Below are positions 1-11,280 of a DNA stretch of 64,000 nt, one piece after another. A model generated the notes under the pieces. It saw nothing but the letters and a program-made list of their open reading frames with translations. It made no database searches and was not told where the DNA came from. The position numbers were made by a program, and so were the translations under genes. The stretch's first letter is position 1, and each line of letters begins with the position of its first letter. The stretch covers positions 4,707,001 to 4,771,000 of the forward strand of contig JAZGTH010000011.1 of assembly GCA_036877525.1 (NCBI GenBank), read 5' to 3'. Origin of the DNA: Chromobotia macracanthus (lineage: Eukaryota > Chordata > Actinopteri > Cypriniformes > Botiidae).

Positions 1-273
1 TGAAACGTTAAAGGTGTTATTTTGAAAGAACGTCCAGCTTTGTAGACATATTAACATGATTGTTTAGTTAAAAGATCATATTTAAACATTCTTTAAATTC
101 TGTAACGTTTTTAAAATGTTCCACTAACCAGAGAATAACGTTTTCATACTTTTATGTATGTAGAACACATAAAAGTGTTTTACTAACATTACTGCAAGAA
201 TGTTTTTGATAACTCTGAGAGAACGTTTAGAGAACATTATCCAACATTTTGAGAATGTTCCCTGTTGGCTGGG
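1..273 (+). repeat. MITE-like element A, copy 1 (left part cut by window edge)
   Basis: This is the right part of a dispersed inverted-repeat element seen at least ten times in the window. Full copies begin with CCAGCTAACA and end with TGTTAGCTGGG, which are inverted repeats of each other. The interior is AT-rich with many AACGTT and AACATT motifs. This copy ends in TGTTGGCTGGG. No coding capacity is visible, so it looks like a non-autonomous DNA transposon. Confidence 0.75.
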
Positions 274-1384
274 AATGCTTTTTTATGTAGATTATGTTGT
301 GTCTGGATGAGTCTTGACATCACACAGCTGGTGTTAAATACTTCATTAGGTTTGTTTAATGCCTGTGTAACACATCCAACAGCCTCTGCACAGACAGTGT
401 TGAAAGCATGCTGACATTCATTAGCCTCTCCTCGGCCTGCTGATACGCTTGTCACTCATCAGTCAGCGTTCATTGCCCTATCTTGATCGATCCACCTGGA
501 TTTAGTCATTTAACCTACAACTTAGAGGAAAACAGGACCATTCCTGTCCCTGAATTCACATTAACTTGAGCCAGTAGTCCTTTAATCATTGTCTCTTTAA
601 CTAGCTGTCTAAAATAGTAGATTCCACACAGATCTGTACATAAAACATTAGACAGAACTTTCTGTAAGTATTAAAATAATTCTACCTTCAAAAGTATATG
701 TTCACACATTAGGTCACAAACTTGTCTACCAGAAAAGTTTCTTTGAAATTCAGTTAGTCCAGGAGACTTTAGCGGTCACTTTTTATCACGTATTTATGAA
801 ACGCACAAATAGGCATTTTAAACCTCGCAAGCCTTTAGACCTTGTGTAGATGTTTCTTTAATTCAGTCTTCTGTGGAAAGTGTACTAGTTAAGTTAATAG
901 TAAAAAAGATATATTGGATCTACACAGGACAATATTTTACATTTATGTATTTTGGCAGACTCTAATCCAAAACGACTTACAGCAACATTTTTTGCCTGTG
1001 TTTCCTGGGAAACAGGACAAGATATTTATTTAATCTAATTCCAGTAGTATGATACAACAAACCGTCTCTCAAAATTATGGTTGAATTATTAATTAACAAA
1101 AGCTACCCAGAAATTAGTACAAAATGCCATGAGGACTAGTTTGCCAGTTTGTAGCTGACTGCAGGGGGCTGGTAGCCTGTAAACGCTTTCTAGTAATACC
1201 GCTAATCCATTGATCTAGATTTGTTTGTTTTGCTTAGTCACTGTGATATCTCTGTCAACTCTGATTTACTCATTTATATTATTGGTGCATTCTTGCTGCA
1301 CCAAAAACATGTTCTTAGATTCTTATTGGTTGGGCATGAGGCACGATGATGTCACTGTGATGTCATGTCTGTGTTTCTCCGCAG
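274..1384. other. gdap1l1 intron 1 (3' part)
   Basis: This is noncoding sequence before the first visible gdap1l1 exon. It holds a short SINE-tail fragment near 937-985. I see no other gene or clear element. It ends in a splice acceptor (tttctccgcag). Confidence 0.7.
937..985 (-). repeat. SINE 3'-tail fragment
   Basis: Read on the minus strand, this stretch resembles the conserved 3' segment shared by many fish SINEs (family pattern: cttacagtgc...ggataaaagcgtctgcca, seen here in degraded form). Only the tail is recognisable; no tRNA-like head is seen next to it. Confidence 0.45.
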
Positions 1385-4300
1385 GTTCGTCTGGTCATCC
1401 ATGAGAAAGGGCTACTGTGTGAAGAACGAGATGTCAGCCTGCCACTCACAGAGCACAAGGAGCCCTGGTTCATGAGACTCAACTTAGGGGAGGAAGTGCC
1501 GATTTTTATCCACGGAGACACTATCGTCAGTGACTACAACCAAATCATTGACTATATAGAGACCAACTTTGTAGGAGGTATGACTGACCACACTAGTTAC
1601 TCATGACCCCCTTGTTTAATTACTAAATTAAAGATATATCATTATTTACTCACTCTTAGTTTGTTCTAAATGTGCATGACTGTATGATGGGACCCAGAAA
1701 GAGGTTTCAGGCATGAATGTTAGAGACAGACAGCCTCTGTCTCCATCCACTTTCATTGTATGGAACAAAAGAAAGCAATGGAAGTACGGTAACTGAAGCT
1801 GTCAGTCCCCAACGTTCTGTCTTTTGTGTTCTACAGAAGAAAGAATATGGGTTTGGAACAACACAAGGGTGCATAAACTTTATTGTTATTTTTTGGGTGA
1901 CCTTTTATTTTTTTTTTTATGGGTGACCTGTCCCTTTAAGGCTCTGACTTGAGTGTTAGCTTCCTGAACAAGCAAGATTAATTTCTTTGACAAAATGCCT
2001 GATTGTTCAGTTTAGTGTGCTTAAAGTTAACTATATAACAATTAACATTACTCGTTATTGTATGCCCTTTGTAAGAAAAGTGTGCAGTGACTCACTTTTG
2101 TTGTAGTGCACTACATCTCTCAACAGCTACTATGTGATACAGACTGTGTCATTTTTACTGTCTGCACAGTTTGAGTGTGGGTGGTTGTGTTTTTTGCTTT
2201 TTTGATCCAAGCTCAAGTGATAAAAGCTGAGTGCAATCAGTGTGCAATCTCTGTGGTTTTCAAGATCTCCAGACAGAGCATTCTGTAACATTTGACGTTT
2301 TAGAGTCTCTTGGAACAATTTGTTTAGTAAAACGGATTTTGTAATTATTTTGTAACAAAAAATGAAAGCGCTATGGCTGGATATATTTTATTGTTAATGT
2401 TTGGGATAGGGCTTAAAAACAAACAAATGCTGACGAGAATGTTTAAGAAATATCGTTACACTGTGCAGGCGTAATAGTATAGGTAAATTACTTTAAAACG
2501 TTGCGTGACACTTCCTATTAAATTTCCCATTTCCTGTTGTCATGGACAGTGATAATAAGTTCATATTTTAAATAGCAGATTGTGATAATACTTGTTCACA
2601 CTTGATATGCTTGATGCTTTGCTATAGGCCAATCTGAATTACAATAGCTGTCCACAGCTTCAATTTATAATGAAGTCTGGCAGATTGAACCGGGGTGACG
2701 TCCACAGATAATACAGATTTTCAGACAGGCCTTTAAATAGGACATTAGATAACGCAATGGAGTGTTATAGAATCCCAGCATAATACATATTTAAGACAAC
2801 ATAGTTCCTCAACCAGTCGTTGCATTTGTGTTAAGGGTGGGGTAGACAATTTCAGAGAGGTTAACAATCACAACCTAGCTTAAAAGCACACCCTCTGTTC
2901 AGGGTGCTCTCCATAGCCATGCTGCCTTCAAAATAGGAATGTGATGCAAAAACGTAGTTTGATGGGCCAGTAGGACATCCTATGTTTGCACTGAAATCGA
3001 ATGCAATGATTAGACAAACGTTTTAAGGTCCTGCACCTTCCACAGAAGATATATATAGATGTAAATATATTTATACCACTATACTTAGTGTATGCTACCA
3101 TGGGTGTAAAGGCACATTTCTGGAACAAATCGCCTTCCCTGTCTTTAATGCATTTGGCATAGGCTTGTATGTAATGTACCTCACAGTGCATTTGTGGGTA
3201 TGTCAGTCCATGATTCCCCTATAATCGAACCCCTGACCCTGAGCTTGGAGGTGTATGTGTCTGGTGCAGCTGGTTCTGTGTGAGGGTGATAGAGATGCAT
3301 TTTGAATGTGCATTTATTGGATAAATTGATCTCTATGGTATGATGCGGTAAGAGATGCAGGTCAGCCTTTAGCCCAGTAACTGATTAGTCAGCATGCTGG
3401 AGGTCAGCCAGGTGCTGCTATGCCCTCCTGTTAGTGCAGATGCAGTGTATTATGGGATACCCCACAGAAGCATTTTATACCTGACCTGACAGTAATAGCA
3501 TCAGGCTCATTTGTACCAGGAATCTGACAAGCAGGTTTATGTTATGACCTGTCAGAAATCAGTCTTGGAGGATGCTGAGGAGTAATGCATATGTTTATGT
3601 ATATTATAAAAGAGACAAAAATGTCTTAAGTCACTTTGTTAATATTCCCTATGTAGTGCTATATGACAGAAGAGTGAATGAAAATGAGTAAATCCAGGTA
3701 CTGACATAAAACTTATTGACATAAACTTATGAGGGAAACTTATTGACAATTTTTTTTACTGACACTTATTTGTATGAATAATTGTATGATTAAACCATTT
3801 AATTATTAAATTCAGCTTCATTCAAACTACATCTGTGTGATTTCTCTATGAAAGCCGTGCCTCTACTCAGCTAAGTTTTGAGAATGTTTCCCTAACATTT
3901 CCATTAAGTAACAAAAATGTTCAAAGTGTTATTATGAAAGTTCTAGGAATGTTCAAAATGTCCAATTTGTTTATACTTTGTATTAACATTTTTGCTTGGT
4001 TAATGTGTTGGTTATGTTATTTAAAATGTAAAATTATTAAAAGAATGTTGGCTAACGTTCAGACAATGTTCCCTGTTGGCTGGATAGAATTAGTTTGAAG
4101 CAACTCTCACAGTGCATTAAGGGTATTCAGTGCTCATTGAGTGTACATGGGTTGTACACTTCCTGTTCCTGTGGGGGATTATGGGATTAAATGAGCATAA
4201 TAATATAAATGAGATATTCTCCACTATTATCCCCCCGGTGCAAAATGGCTGGGAGCCAAAATAGTGCAACTGTATAAGGGTATGTGGGGCATTTTCAGAC

Positions 4301-6977
4301 ACAGCTACTGTCTTTCTTTGTATGTTTTGTTTCTTTAGACACAGTAGCTCAGCTGACTGCAGATAAAGGCAGTCCCATGTATGCAAGGATACAGCAGTAC
4401 CGTGAGCTGCTGGATGGGCTGCCCATGGACGCTTACACACATGGATGCATCCTTCACCCTGAGCTGACAACCGACTCCATGATCCCAAAGTATGCCACTG
4501 CTGAAATACGTAGTAAGTGCATCTAGAGATTAATACTGTCTATACATGTAAGACTGGGGCTAGTTGTCATTCTCTGTGGGGCAAGTTGTCACAATGGAAC
4601 CTAATTGGAACAGCCTATTACAGATTTCTTTTTAGCTAATCTAAAACCGTCAAACCGTTAAAGAAACAATTAATGAAACAGCAAAAATTTAAAGGACAAC
4701 ACAAAAAATGTCAAACCATTGTTTTAGACGACAAATAATGTAAATAATAAATTGTATAAATCTATAATATTTAAACGTGTCACAGCTTTGCTCAGCTGGA
4801 CGTATATGAAAAATATTCTTCTATCTTCTCCTTAGAACTCTCCCTAATTTAATTAATCAGATAAAAATTGCCTGTATTGTATGCTAGAGGGGATCTTATT
4901 GTGTTCAATCGTTTACATAAGAGCTATAGCAAAAACAGTGACAGATTTAGCCCATGTGTGACAGCCTCCCTGTGTTACAACTAGCCCCTGTCTCCTTTTA
5001 TATTTTGTACAGCATTGCACAGAACCTTATTTTGTGGAATATCTGGAAAGCAGTGTTTGAGTCCTCACAAAACCTGCTTAGTTTAGATTTTGGAAACCCT
5101 GAAATGCAAATTGCCACGTCAGATGTTTACCGTAAATCAATGCAACATCCTCATTACTCTAAAATGCACAAGCAGTGTGGCCTGTTCATACAGCCCATCG
5201 ATATTAGATTCAGTGTATTAGCTGTAAACCGCATAATGTTCAGTCTGGAGTAAATCAACACAATGTGTTGATCCAGCCAAAGTATTGCGGGAGAACAAAT
5301 GATGTCATGGAATTTCTGTATAATTGCAAATAAATCTGTTTTATGATGCATAACTTGGAAGGGATCCCTCTGATAGGTGATGTTTATCAGTTATCACTTT
5401 GATTTCATGTGTAGAATCTTATTAAATTAATTTATTTGTTGTCAAGAACAGTAGACATTGTAGAATAGTGCCTGTTCATTCTGTGTGGCCCACATTATTA
5501 CTTAAACATATTTAATGTCTGGGCTTTTACAACGTGAACATGCAGTGCAGATGAAGAAGTTCATTTTGGCTTGATTCTCTCAGGACATTTGGCCAATGCA
5601 GCATCTGAACTGATGAAGTTGGACCACGAGGAACCGCAGCTGACAGAACCATATCTCTCCAAGCAGAAAAAACTCATGGTAAGCCAACAGTAAAAGCTTC
5701 ACTGATTATTGGCACAACAAAGTCAATGTTGGATGTATTTTGGAGAATTTATTGCAAATAAAGTGAGATATGAGATAATGTGGCGGCCATGTTTAAATCT
5801 GGAAAGGATGCATTTCGAGTTTTTGTCCTCCTTTATCTTAAATATCTACATGTTTGTAGGCAAAGATCTTGGACCATGACAATGTGAACTACCTGAAGAA
5901 AATTCTTGGTGAATTGGCCATGGTGCTAGATCAGGTAGAGGCAGAGCTGGAGAAAAGAAAATTGGAATATCAAGGTATGTTTTCTGTTAATATTTGATTT
6001 TCGCTATCCAGAATAATGTTTTAGGACCAACAAAATACAATTCAACAGAAATAAACTCCTTTTAGTTATTTCAGTCATTAAACTAGGAATATATATGGTA
6101 AGGTAATATACAGTACACCAAATAACTAGCTTGTTTGAGTGAAATGGCTAGCATTTTTAGCACTGGACTTTTTTTTTAGAGCAGTACTTCTTGTATATGA
6201 GTTAATAAGAATTCACATTTGTATGTGTGTAACATTTTTACTTCTGTTTCATAGACTATACGTCAGAACCAATGGATGCTTCTCAATTCTTATTTGTGTG
6301 TCCTTGTTTCCTTTCCTCACACCCTTAGGATGTAAGGGAAGGATGCAAGACAGTAGGCGGAGACAAAAAACACTTCTGCGTAGGACACATCAATGTTTCC
6401 TCGCTCGTGCCTCCTCAGGAAGCTTCCTTACTCCTCGTTCCTCACCTCCTCAAGGTGCAAACAGAGATGTCTTTGAGATGTCCTTCAAAGTGGTGGACTT
6501 TGATCAGTTTCCAGGTCATGGGATGGAGGACAGAGGAGCGAGGAACCGAGGAAGCATCCATTTGAGTGTTGAGAAGCACCCTGTGATTTATCTTTCATTT
6601 CCAGAATAACTTGAATTTGTCCTTTCTTTGCAGATCAAAAGTGTGAATTATGGCTTTGTGGACCTTCTTTTACACTAGCTGATATTTGTCTCGGAGCCAC
6701 GTTGCACAGGCTGAAGTTCTTGGGACTCTCAAAGAAATACTGGGAAGATGGGAGCCGGCCAAACATCCGTTCATATTTTGAACGCGTGCAGAAACGCTAC
6801 GCCTTCCGCAAGGTATTGGGGGATGTGCACACGACCCTGCTCTCTGCGGTTCTACCCAATGCTTTCCGAATGGTTAAAAAGAAGCCTCCCTCGTTCTTCG
6901 GGGCATCTTTCTTAATGGGGTCTCTCGGGGGGATGGGCTATTTTGCCTACTGGTTTTTAAAAAAGAAATACATGTAG
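1385..6977 (+). CDS. gdap1l1: Ganglioside-induced differentiation-associated protein 1-like 1, exons 2-6 (5'-partial)
   Basis: Five exons read through with consistent phase: 1385-1577, 4339-4512, 5584-5678, 5860-5974 and 6634-6977 (stop TAG). Together they encode 306 residues; human GDAP1L1 is about 367, so only exon 1 (about 60 residues) is missing, left of the window. The product has a GST-like N-terminal thioredoxin fold (from VRLVIHEKGL), then the GDAP1-type alpha loop (DAYTHGCILHPELTTDSMIP), then the GST C-terminal domain (ELWLCGPSFTLADICLGATL). A hydrophobic C-terminal tail (FFGASFLMGSLGGMGYFAYW) followed by KKKYM acts as the tail anchor. The segment LKFLGLSKKYWEDGSRPN is diagnostic for GDAP1L1 rather than GDAP1. 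In mammals the family member is cytosolic and moves to mitochondria under oxidative stress. Nothing looks broken. It is convergent with mfsd5. Confidence 0.95.
1578..4338. other. gdap1l1 intron 2
   Basis: This 2.8-kb intron has a GTATGA donor and a tttctttag acceptor. It carries one copy of MITE-like element A (3868-4083). Short open frames here show no codon signature or recognisable domain. I see no other gene. Confidence 0.8.
3868..4083 (+). repeat. MITE-like element A, copy 2 (shortened)
   Basis: This copy begins CAGCTAAG and ends CCCTGTTGGCTGG. It has the same order of internal motifs (tttccctaacatttccattaagtaacaaaaatg...) as the other copies but is shorter through internal loss. Confidence 0.75.
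4513..5583. other. gdap1l1 intron 3
   Basis: This is a 1.07-kb AT-rich intron with donor GTAAGT and acceptor ctctcag. Joining across it restores an Arg-Arg-His codon series (A|GA). I see no repeat or gene in it. Confidence 0.8.
5975..6633. other. gdap1l1 intron 5 with an inverted-repeat element
   Basis: This is the intron between coding exons 5 and 6. Its central part (about 6262-6590) looks like a small inverted-repeat transposon: TGGATGCTTCTCA near the left end and GAAGCATCCA followed by TTGAGAAGC near the right end. The 156-codon open frame across it has no recognisable domain and I do not call it a gene. Confidence 0.55.
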
Positions 6978-7120
6978 TGAATGTGTCCCCGTAGTGTTTT
7001 GTGTCTGTGTATCTGTGTGATGCTTGAGCTTTGGGTAACACTGTTTTGCGAGAGCAGGACAAGGAAATGTATGGAAATAAACACTATTAATGTACTTGGG
7101 TGAATTATTAAATAAATATA
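6978..7120 (+). other. gdap1l1 3' UTR with poly(A) signals
   Basis: AATAAA hexamers lie at 7076-7081 and 7111-7116, about 100-140 bases after the stop codon. They suggest a short 3' UTR. The exact cleavage site cannot be read from sequence. Confidence 0.55.
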
Positions 7121-9133
7121 TATGAACATTCCAAAATTAGGAATTTTACTCAACAGCACCTTCTCTGGTAATGAATGCCTTCAGAGTTTAATTTTGTTTG
7201 CTTGTTTGTTTGTTTCAATGTGAATGCCATTTAGGACACCTGTGGATCGATTTAAATTTTGTGGTATAGCACAAAGGCCAACCTTATTGTTGTTATAATA
7301 CAAACCCACAAATAATACTTTTTTAATAGTTCCGTTGATTCTTAAGCATTCATCTTTTCGATGAATGTTTCCATTTCAACATTTTTGATACACACAGGTT
7401 TTAAGAAACTCAAAACTGAGACACAGAATCATGTTTTTGTGACCCAACAGTGCAAAACTAATAAAATCAGCATCTAGTCGTGTAGCTCACAACACACACA
7501 CAGTTCACTGGCATTTCAAACATTTGTCAGCAGAGCGCGACACATCTCTGTCGACTGTTTGCCTCTGTGTTTGGTGAGAAGGTACAGAGCCTAGCAAACA
7601 AAGTCAGTTTTACAGACCTCGTCTGCACAGGTTTTGAACCTGTGTATGTAAACTTCATGTACGTGCTTTTGTTTTTGAAATGTTACACATATTGGCAAAA
7701 AAGCAGAAGTAGAGTTGTCATTCAGAAATGACGGAATGAGAATGTTCCTCATACAAGACTGCCAATCTGAGCGCATTTTCTTTTTTTGTACTGTATTTTT
7801 TTTATTTAACCTGATTCTTTGTAATTGTATATTTCTTTTTATTTGTAATCACCACTAGCAAAGTCTACAACAGTCTACTGAAGCCACAGGTTGAGTTCAT
7901 GCATTTGGTGAGTGTAAAAGATGAAATGAAAACACCTCAGATTCAACAGAAAACTACAGTATAGATCTATAATAAAACACAAATGTCTGTCTACAGTAAT
8001 ATTTTTTTCAAGCATGCCACTAAAGATCTGAGGATCTTCTAATTTAAGGGGTTTATGAGCAAACACAAAAACATAAGTCTTGTAAGAGTGATTTTCCAAC
8101 ACTGTTCATGTAAACTCAACATGACTTACGAAAAACTGTGAAACCATTATGTGTTTATCAATAAATGCTGAACGATATAACAGAAAGATTAAGTAATACA
8201 GAAGTTCTCCACCTCACATTAAAGCCATATACAGCTCTGTATTAATGCTGTACATTTAATTTAATTTGACATACTTCTGTTAGTCACTGTCAATGCTATA
8301 ACAAATATACAGTATAAAGTCAGAGATAAATATTTTAAGAGAGCTCTCAGCATGAGAGAAAATAAGAATCTGATTTAGAAGGACTTTCTAATGAAGAATG
8401 TTTATTATGAATTGCTTTTGGTGGTTGATGAATCAGCCTTCCGCTGTGCATACTGTAAAACAGAGTGAGTGGAATACATGAAAATATTATATTAATGTCT
8501 GTGATCATGAGACTTCACAATAGATTGTTTTATTTTGTACTTTTTATTTTTCTATTTTTAAAATATGCATTTACAGTGCTTTTTAATGTTTGTTCATGAG
8601 CCTTAATTTATTCAGTTGCCATCAATTTCAATAAATGACAATGCTTACCGTAACCTGAATGTATGATCTGTTACAGCAGATGTTAGATGTTCCAGCTGTC
8701 TGATCTACTACAGCTGTGCAGAAACACCAGCTCCAGAATAAAACAAACCTGTTATTGTTTATTGAGAAACCCTATGAGCTTTAATGACAACAGTACGTCT
8801 CAAATTAGGTGGCAATTCTCCAAACATGTTTTTAATTTCAAACATCTGGTCTTTTGTGGCTGGATGGAATGCTGATAAAACGCTTTAATAACATTGTCTA
8901 AAAACTCATTGTTTGGAACATAATGTCCTTGCGGTTTGGGCTCAAAGTAAAAACATTAAACGGGTTACTGGGTCTTGGCTGGTTTTAATAACATTGACAT
9001 GAGAAAGAAATCTATTTCTGATCAGTTGTACTCATAAATACAATTGTTCAACAAAGACAGCTTCAAAGAACAAACAAACATGTACCAAGCACACTGTCAA
9101 GATTTTGAAATTGAGTGTCCATTTCTGCTATAC
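7121..9133. other. Convergent intergenic spacer / 3' UTR of mfsd5
   Basis: This is a 2-kb AT-rich spacer between the 3' ends of gdap1l1 and mfsd5. On the minus strand an AATAAA lies at 8758-8763 (TTTATT on +), about 370 bases after the mfsd5 stop, with another at about 8606. These are plausible mfsd5 poly(A) signals. I see no gene or clear transposon here. Confidence 0.5.
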
Positions 9134-10579
9134 TCATATTTCTCCCTCTAATTTGGTCCCCTCTAGTCTCAAGTCAGCATCATTCCTACCCACAGTGAAA
9201 AGGCTGACCACAGCAAGCAGAGCAGCCAACATCATTGCTGCACAGCCTGCGAACATGTGTCTGGTGCCGCTGCCGGTCTCTCCTGCACCCGCCCCGGAAA
9301 CCTCCCCATGAAGAGCCAGCAGCCCCAGGCAGGCCAGCAGGTGGAGAGGCAAACGAAACCACCCCAGCACCACAGCTCTGCGCTCCATGGGGATCACACG
9401 ACCCTGGAGAAAACTGACTGCTGGGAAATAAAGCCCGCAAGCAAGTTCGAGCAGGAGAAACGCAAGCAGAGATTCTCTCGGACGTGGTTGGCTGGGCACG
9501 GTGGAGAATGTCAGCATGAAGAAGGAGAAGAAAGCCAGAAGAACAGCCAAGCAGAGCAGGTGACCGGGTTGGAGTCGATAAGGGGCTGATGTGGCTAGTC
9601 GAAAAAGTGTGGAACCAGCCATGCTGGCTGCCATCAGACTGGAGAAGACGATTCCAAGAGGAGGACCGTGTGGGTCCAGCACAGGGGTCCACAGAAAGAC
9701 AAAAATGTAGAGGACGCTTTCGAAAAGTGCCTGCACGCCGCCAAGTAGCATAACACGACGGTCCGACAGCAAGCAGCGCAGCCCCTCCAAACAGCTCCTC
9801 CAGAAACGCGGCCGGGACGGCGTTTGCAACTTGTGTGCATTTAGAGAGTTCAAAAGGGGGCCGTTCTTGTCTCCGTGTACGCCCTCCGAGCTCTCCTCTC
9901 GACCCCAATCGATCAGCACAAACCAGCCACAGACAGCAAGGCTGGGGACAGCCAGAAGAAACGGAGCAACCGGTCCCAGCCCCAGCCATTCTGCGAACAG
10001 GTTCGCCACCAGCCCGGCGGCAACTGCCAATCCATGATTCCAGTTTGCAACTTTACTGAAGGTAACAGGGATCCATTCTTTGGGAAAGTCATGGACTTCC
10101 AAGTGACCATGTACGTACCAGGCCTCAAAGGTGGTGGTCAGAAGGGAGGTGGACAACCCTCCTAAAACACGTCCGAGGATGAGCATGAAATAGTCTCGTG
10201 ATAACTTGGTAAAGCAGCAGATAGAGTAAGCCACACAGAAGAGGACACAGGTTTGTCTTCGGCCCAGATATTGGGGTAACCATCCGGCTACTGGGGCGAA
10301 GAGCACACAGGAACCCAGACCACATACATATAGGATGGCAATCTGAGACTCCAGGAAGTTGTAATGGCGATACAGTTTATAGAGGTAGGGACCCTGTAAC
10401 CAGTCTGCCCAGAGAGCCAGAAGGTACGCTTTCAGAAAGAGGTTCTGGAAACGCCGAAATGCTGGATTGCCGACAGCTGTCAGTGTAGTCTGGGATGAGG
10501 TGAGTCGGCGAGCTGTGATTTCTAAAGCCACACACAGTCCCACCAACACGATAAAGGCCAAATATGCTGTCACAAACAT
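9134..10579 (-). CDS. mfsd5: Major facilitator superfamily domain-containing protein 5 (molybdate transporter)
   Basis: A single uninterrupted coding exon encodes 481 residues; human MFSD5 has 450. The ATG at 10579 gives MFVTAYLAF, matching the family start. An upstream TTG in the same frame (10588) is not needed. The product has about 12 hydrophobic segments. It carries family blocks ADWLQGPYLYKLY, QIAILYVCGLGSCVLF, an MFS motif-A-like GWLPQYLGRRQT, GRVLGGLSTSLL, LGLGPVAPFL, LRCLLSDRR and FVFLWTPVLDPHGPPLG. MFSD5 (MOT2 type) imports molybdate at the plasma membrane. About 30 extra residues sit in the central cytoplasmic loop after WGREESSEG, which explains the greater length. Human MFSD5 is also a neighbour of RARG, so the linkage supports the call. 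Confidence 0.96.
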   Translation of the reverse strand: MFVTAYLAFIVLVGLCVALEITARRLTSSQTTLTAVGNPAFRRFQNLFLKAYLLALWADWLQGPYLYKLYRHYNFLESQIAILYVCGLGSCVLFAPVAGWLPQYLGRRQTCVLFCVAYSICCFTKLSRDYFMLILGRVLGGLSTSLLTTTFEAWYVHGHLEVHDFPKEWIPVTFSKVANWNHGLAVAAGLVANLFAEWLGLGPVAPFLLAVPSLAVCGWFVLIDWGREESSEGVHGDKNGPLLNSLNAHKLQTPSRPRFWRSCLEGLRCLLSDRRVMLLGGVQALFESVLYIFVFLWTPVLDPHGPPLGIVFSSLMAASMAGSTLFRLATSAPYRLQPGHLLCLAVLLAFFSFFMLTFSTVPSQPRPRESLLAFLLLELACGLYFPAVSFLQGRVIPMERRAVVLGWFRLPLHLLACLGLLALHGEVSGAGAGETGSGTRHMFAGCAAMMLAALLAVVSLFTVGRNDADLRLEGTKLEGEI

Positions 10580-11280
10580 GATGGGCAAAAAACTGTCTTC
10601 AGGTGTATTTAAGTGAGAGAGCTTCTTAATAATTCTTAATGATGGATCATCTTCCTTTATCAGCCTTTTCCCCAGTGAAATTTAAGGTTCACCTGTAATG
10701 TAATAGGTATATCACCTGTAGTGTAATAAGTATAACAGGAGCATAACAGGGCATGCAACAAATGTGGTACTAAAAGTGACATTTCGCTATGATGAAACTT
10801 TATAAGAAAACCATGCAACTCCAAATAAGCCCTGTGGAGGAACTATTATGACATGTGCAGCTTAACCTCTAAATTTAGCTCCTTATTGTTCGAAAATAGA
10901 TATATTTATTAATAATAAGTATTTCACATATATAAAGTATTTCACATATTAATATACAAATAGATATGATACGTATTAATACCATAATGGACGTCTTAGT
11001 TTTAACTTGACACATGATGGGCTGTTGACTAAGCTTCAAAAACTCGTAACTCTGTAGTTAAAAGTCTTATTTGCACGTACCTTACTTATTTTCCCCACAA
11101 CTTAACAACATCTCCGCTTTGTTTAGGGACAATAAACTTTTCCATCATTATTTCAGCGGGTTATCGAGCAGAAGTTGCAGCAATTCGCTTATCTGCTCTA
11201 CAACATCCGTGCGCATTTCCGGGTTTATCAAACGTAATGACGCAAACATACGTAGCACGTTTTGTAGTTGGTTGTGAATA
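10580..11280 (-). promoter_or_regulatory. mfsd5 5' UTR intron and likely promoter
   Basis: On the minus strand a good donor (AAG|GTACGT, exon side ending at 11081) and a possible acceptor (cctgaag, exon side starting near 10596) suggest a noncoding first exon at about 11081-11270, spliced to the coding exon. Sequence around 11160-11330 has several CG steps and CRE-like half sites (TGACGCA, TGACGTTT), typical of a housekeeping start region. Exact ends are inferred. Confidence 0.45.

Noticed and set aside
6139..6609. 156-codon open frame in gdap1l1 intron 5
   Set aside because: It lies across an inverted-repeat element and shows no family similarity; the flanking exons join perfectly without it.
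9186..9989. 267-codon minus-strand open frame
   Set aside because: It is an out-of-frame shadow of mfsd5, which has clear family similarity in the other frame.
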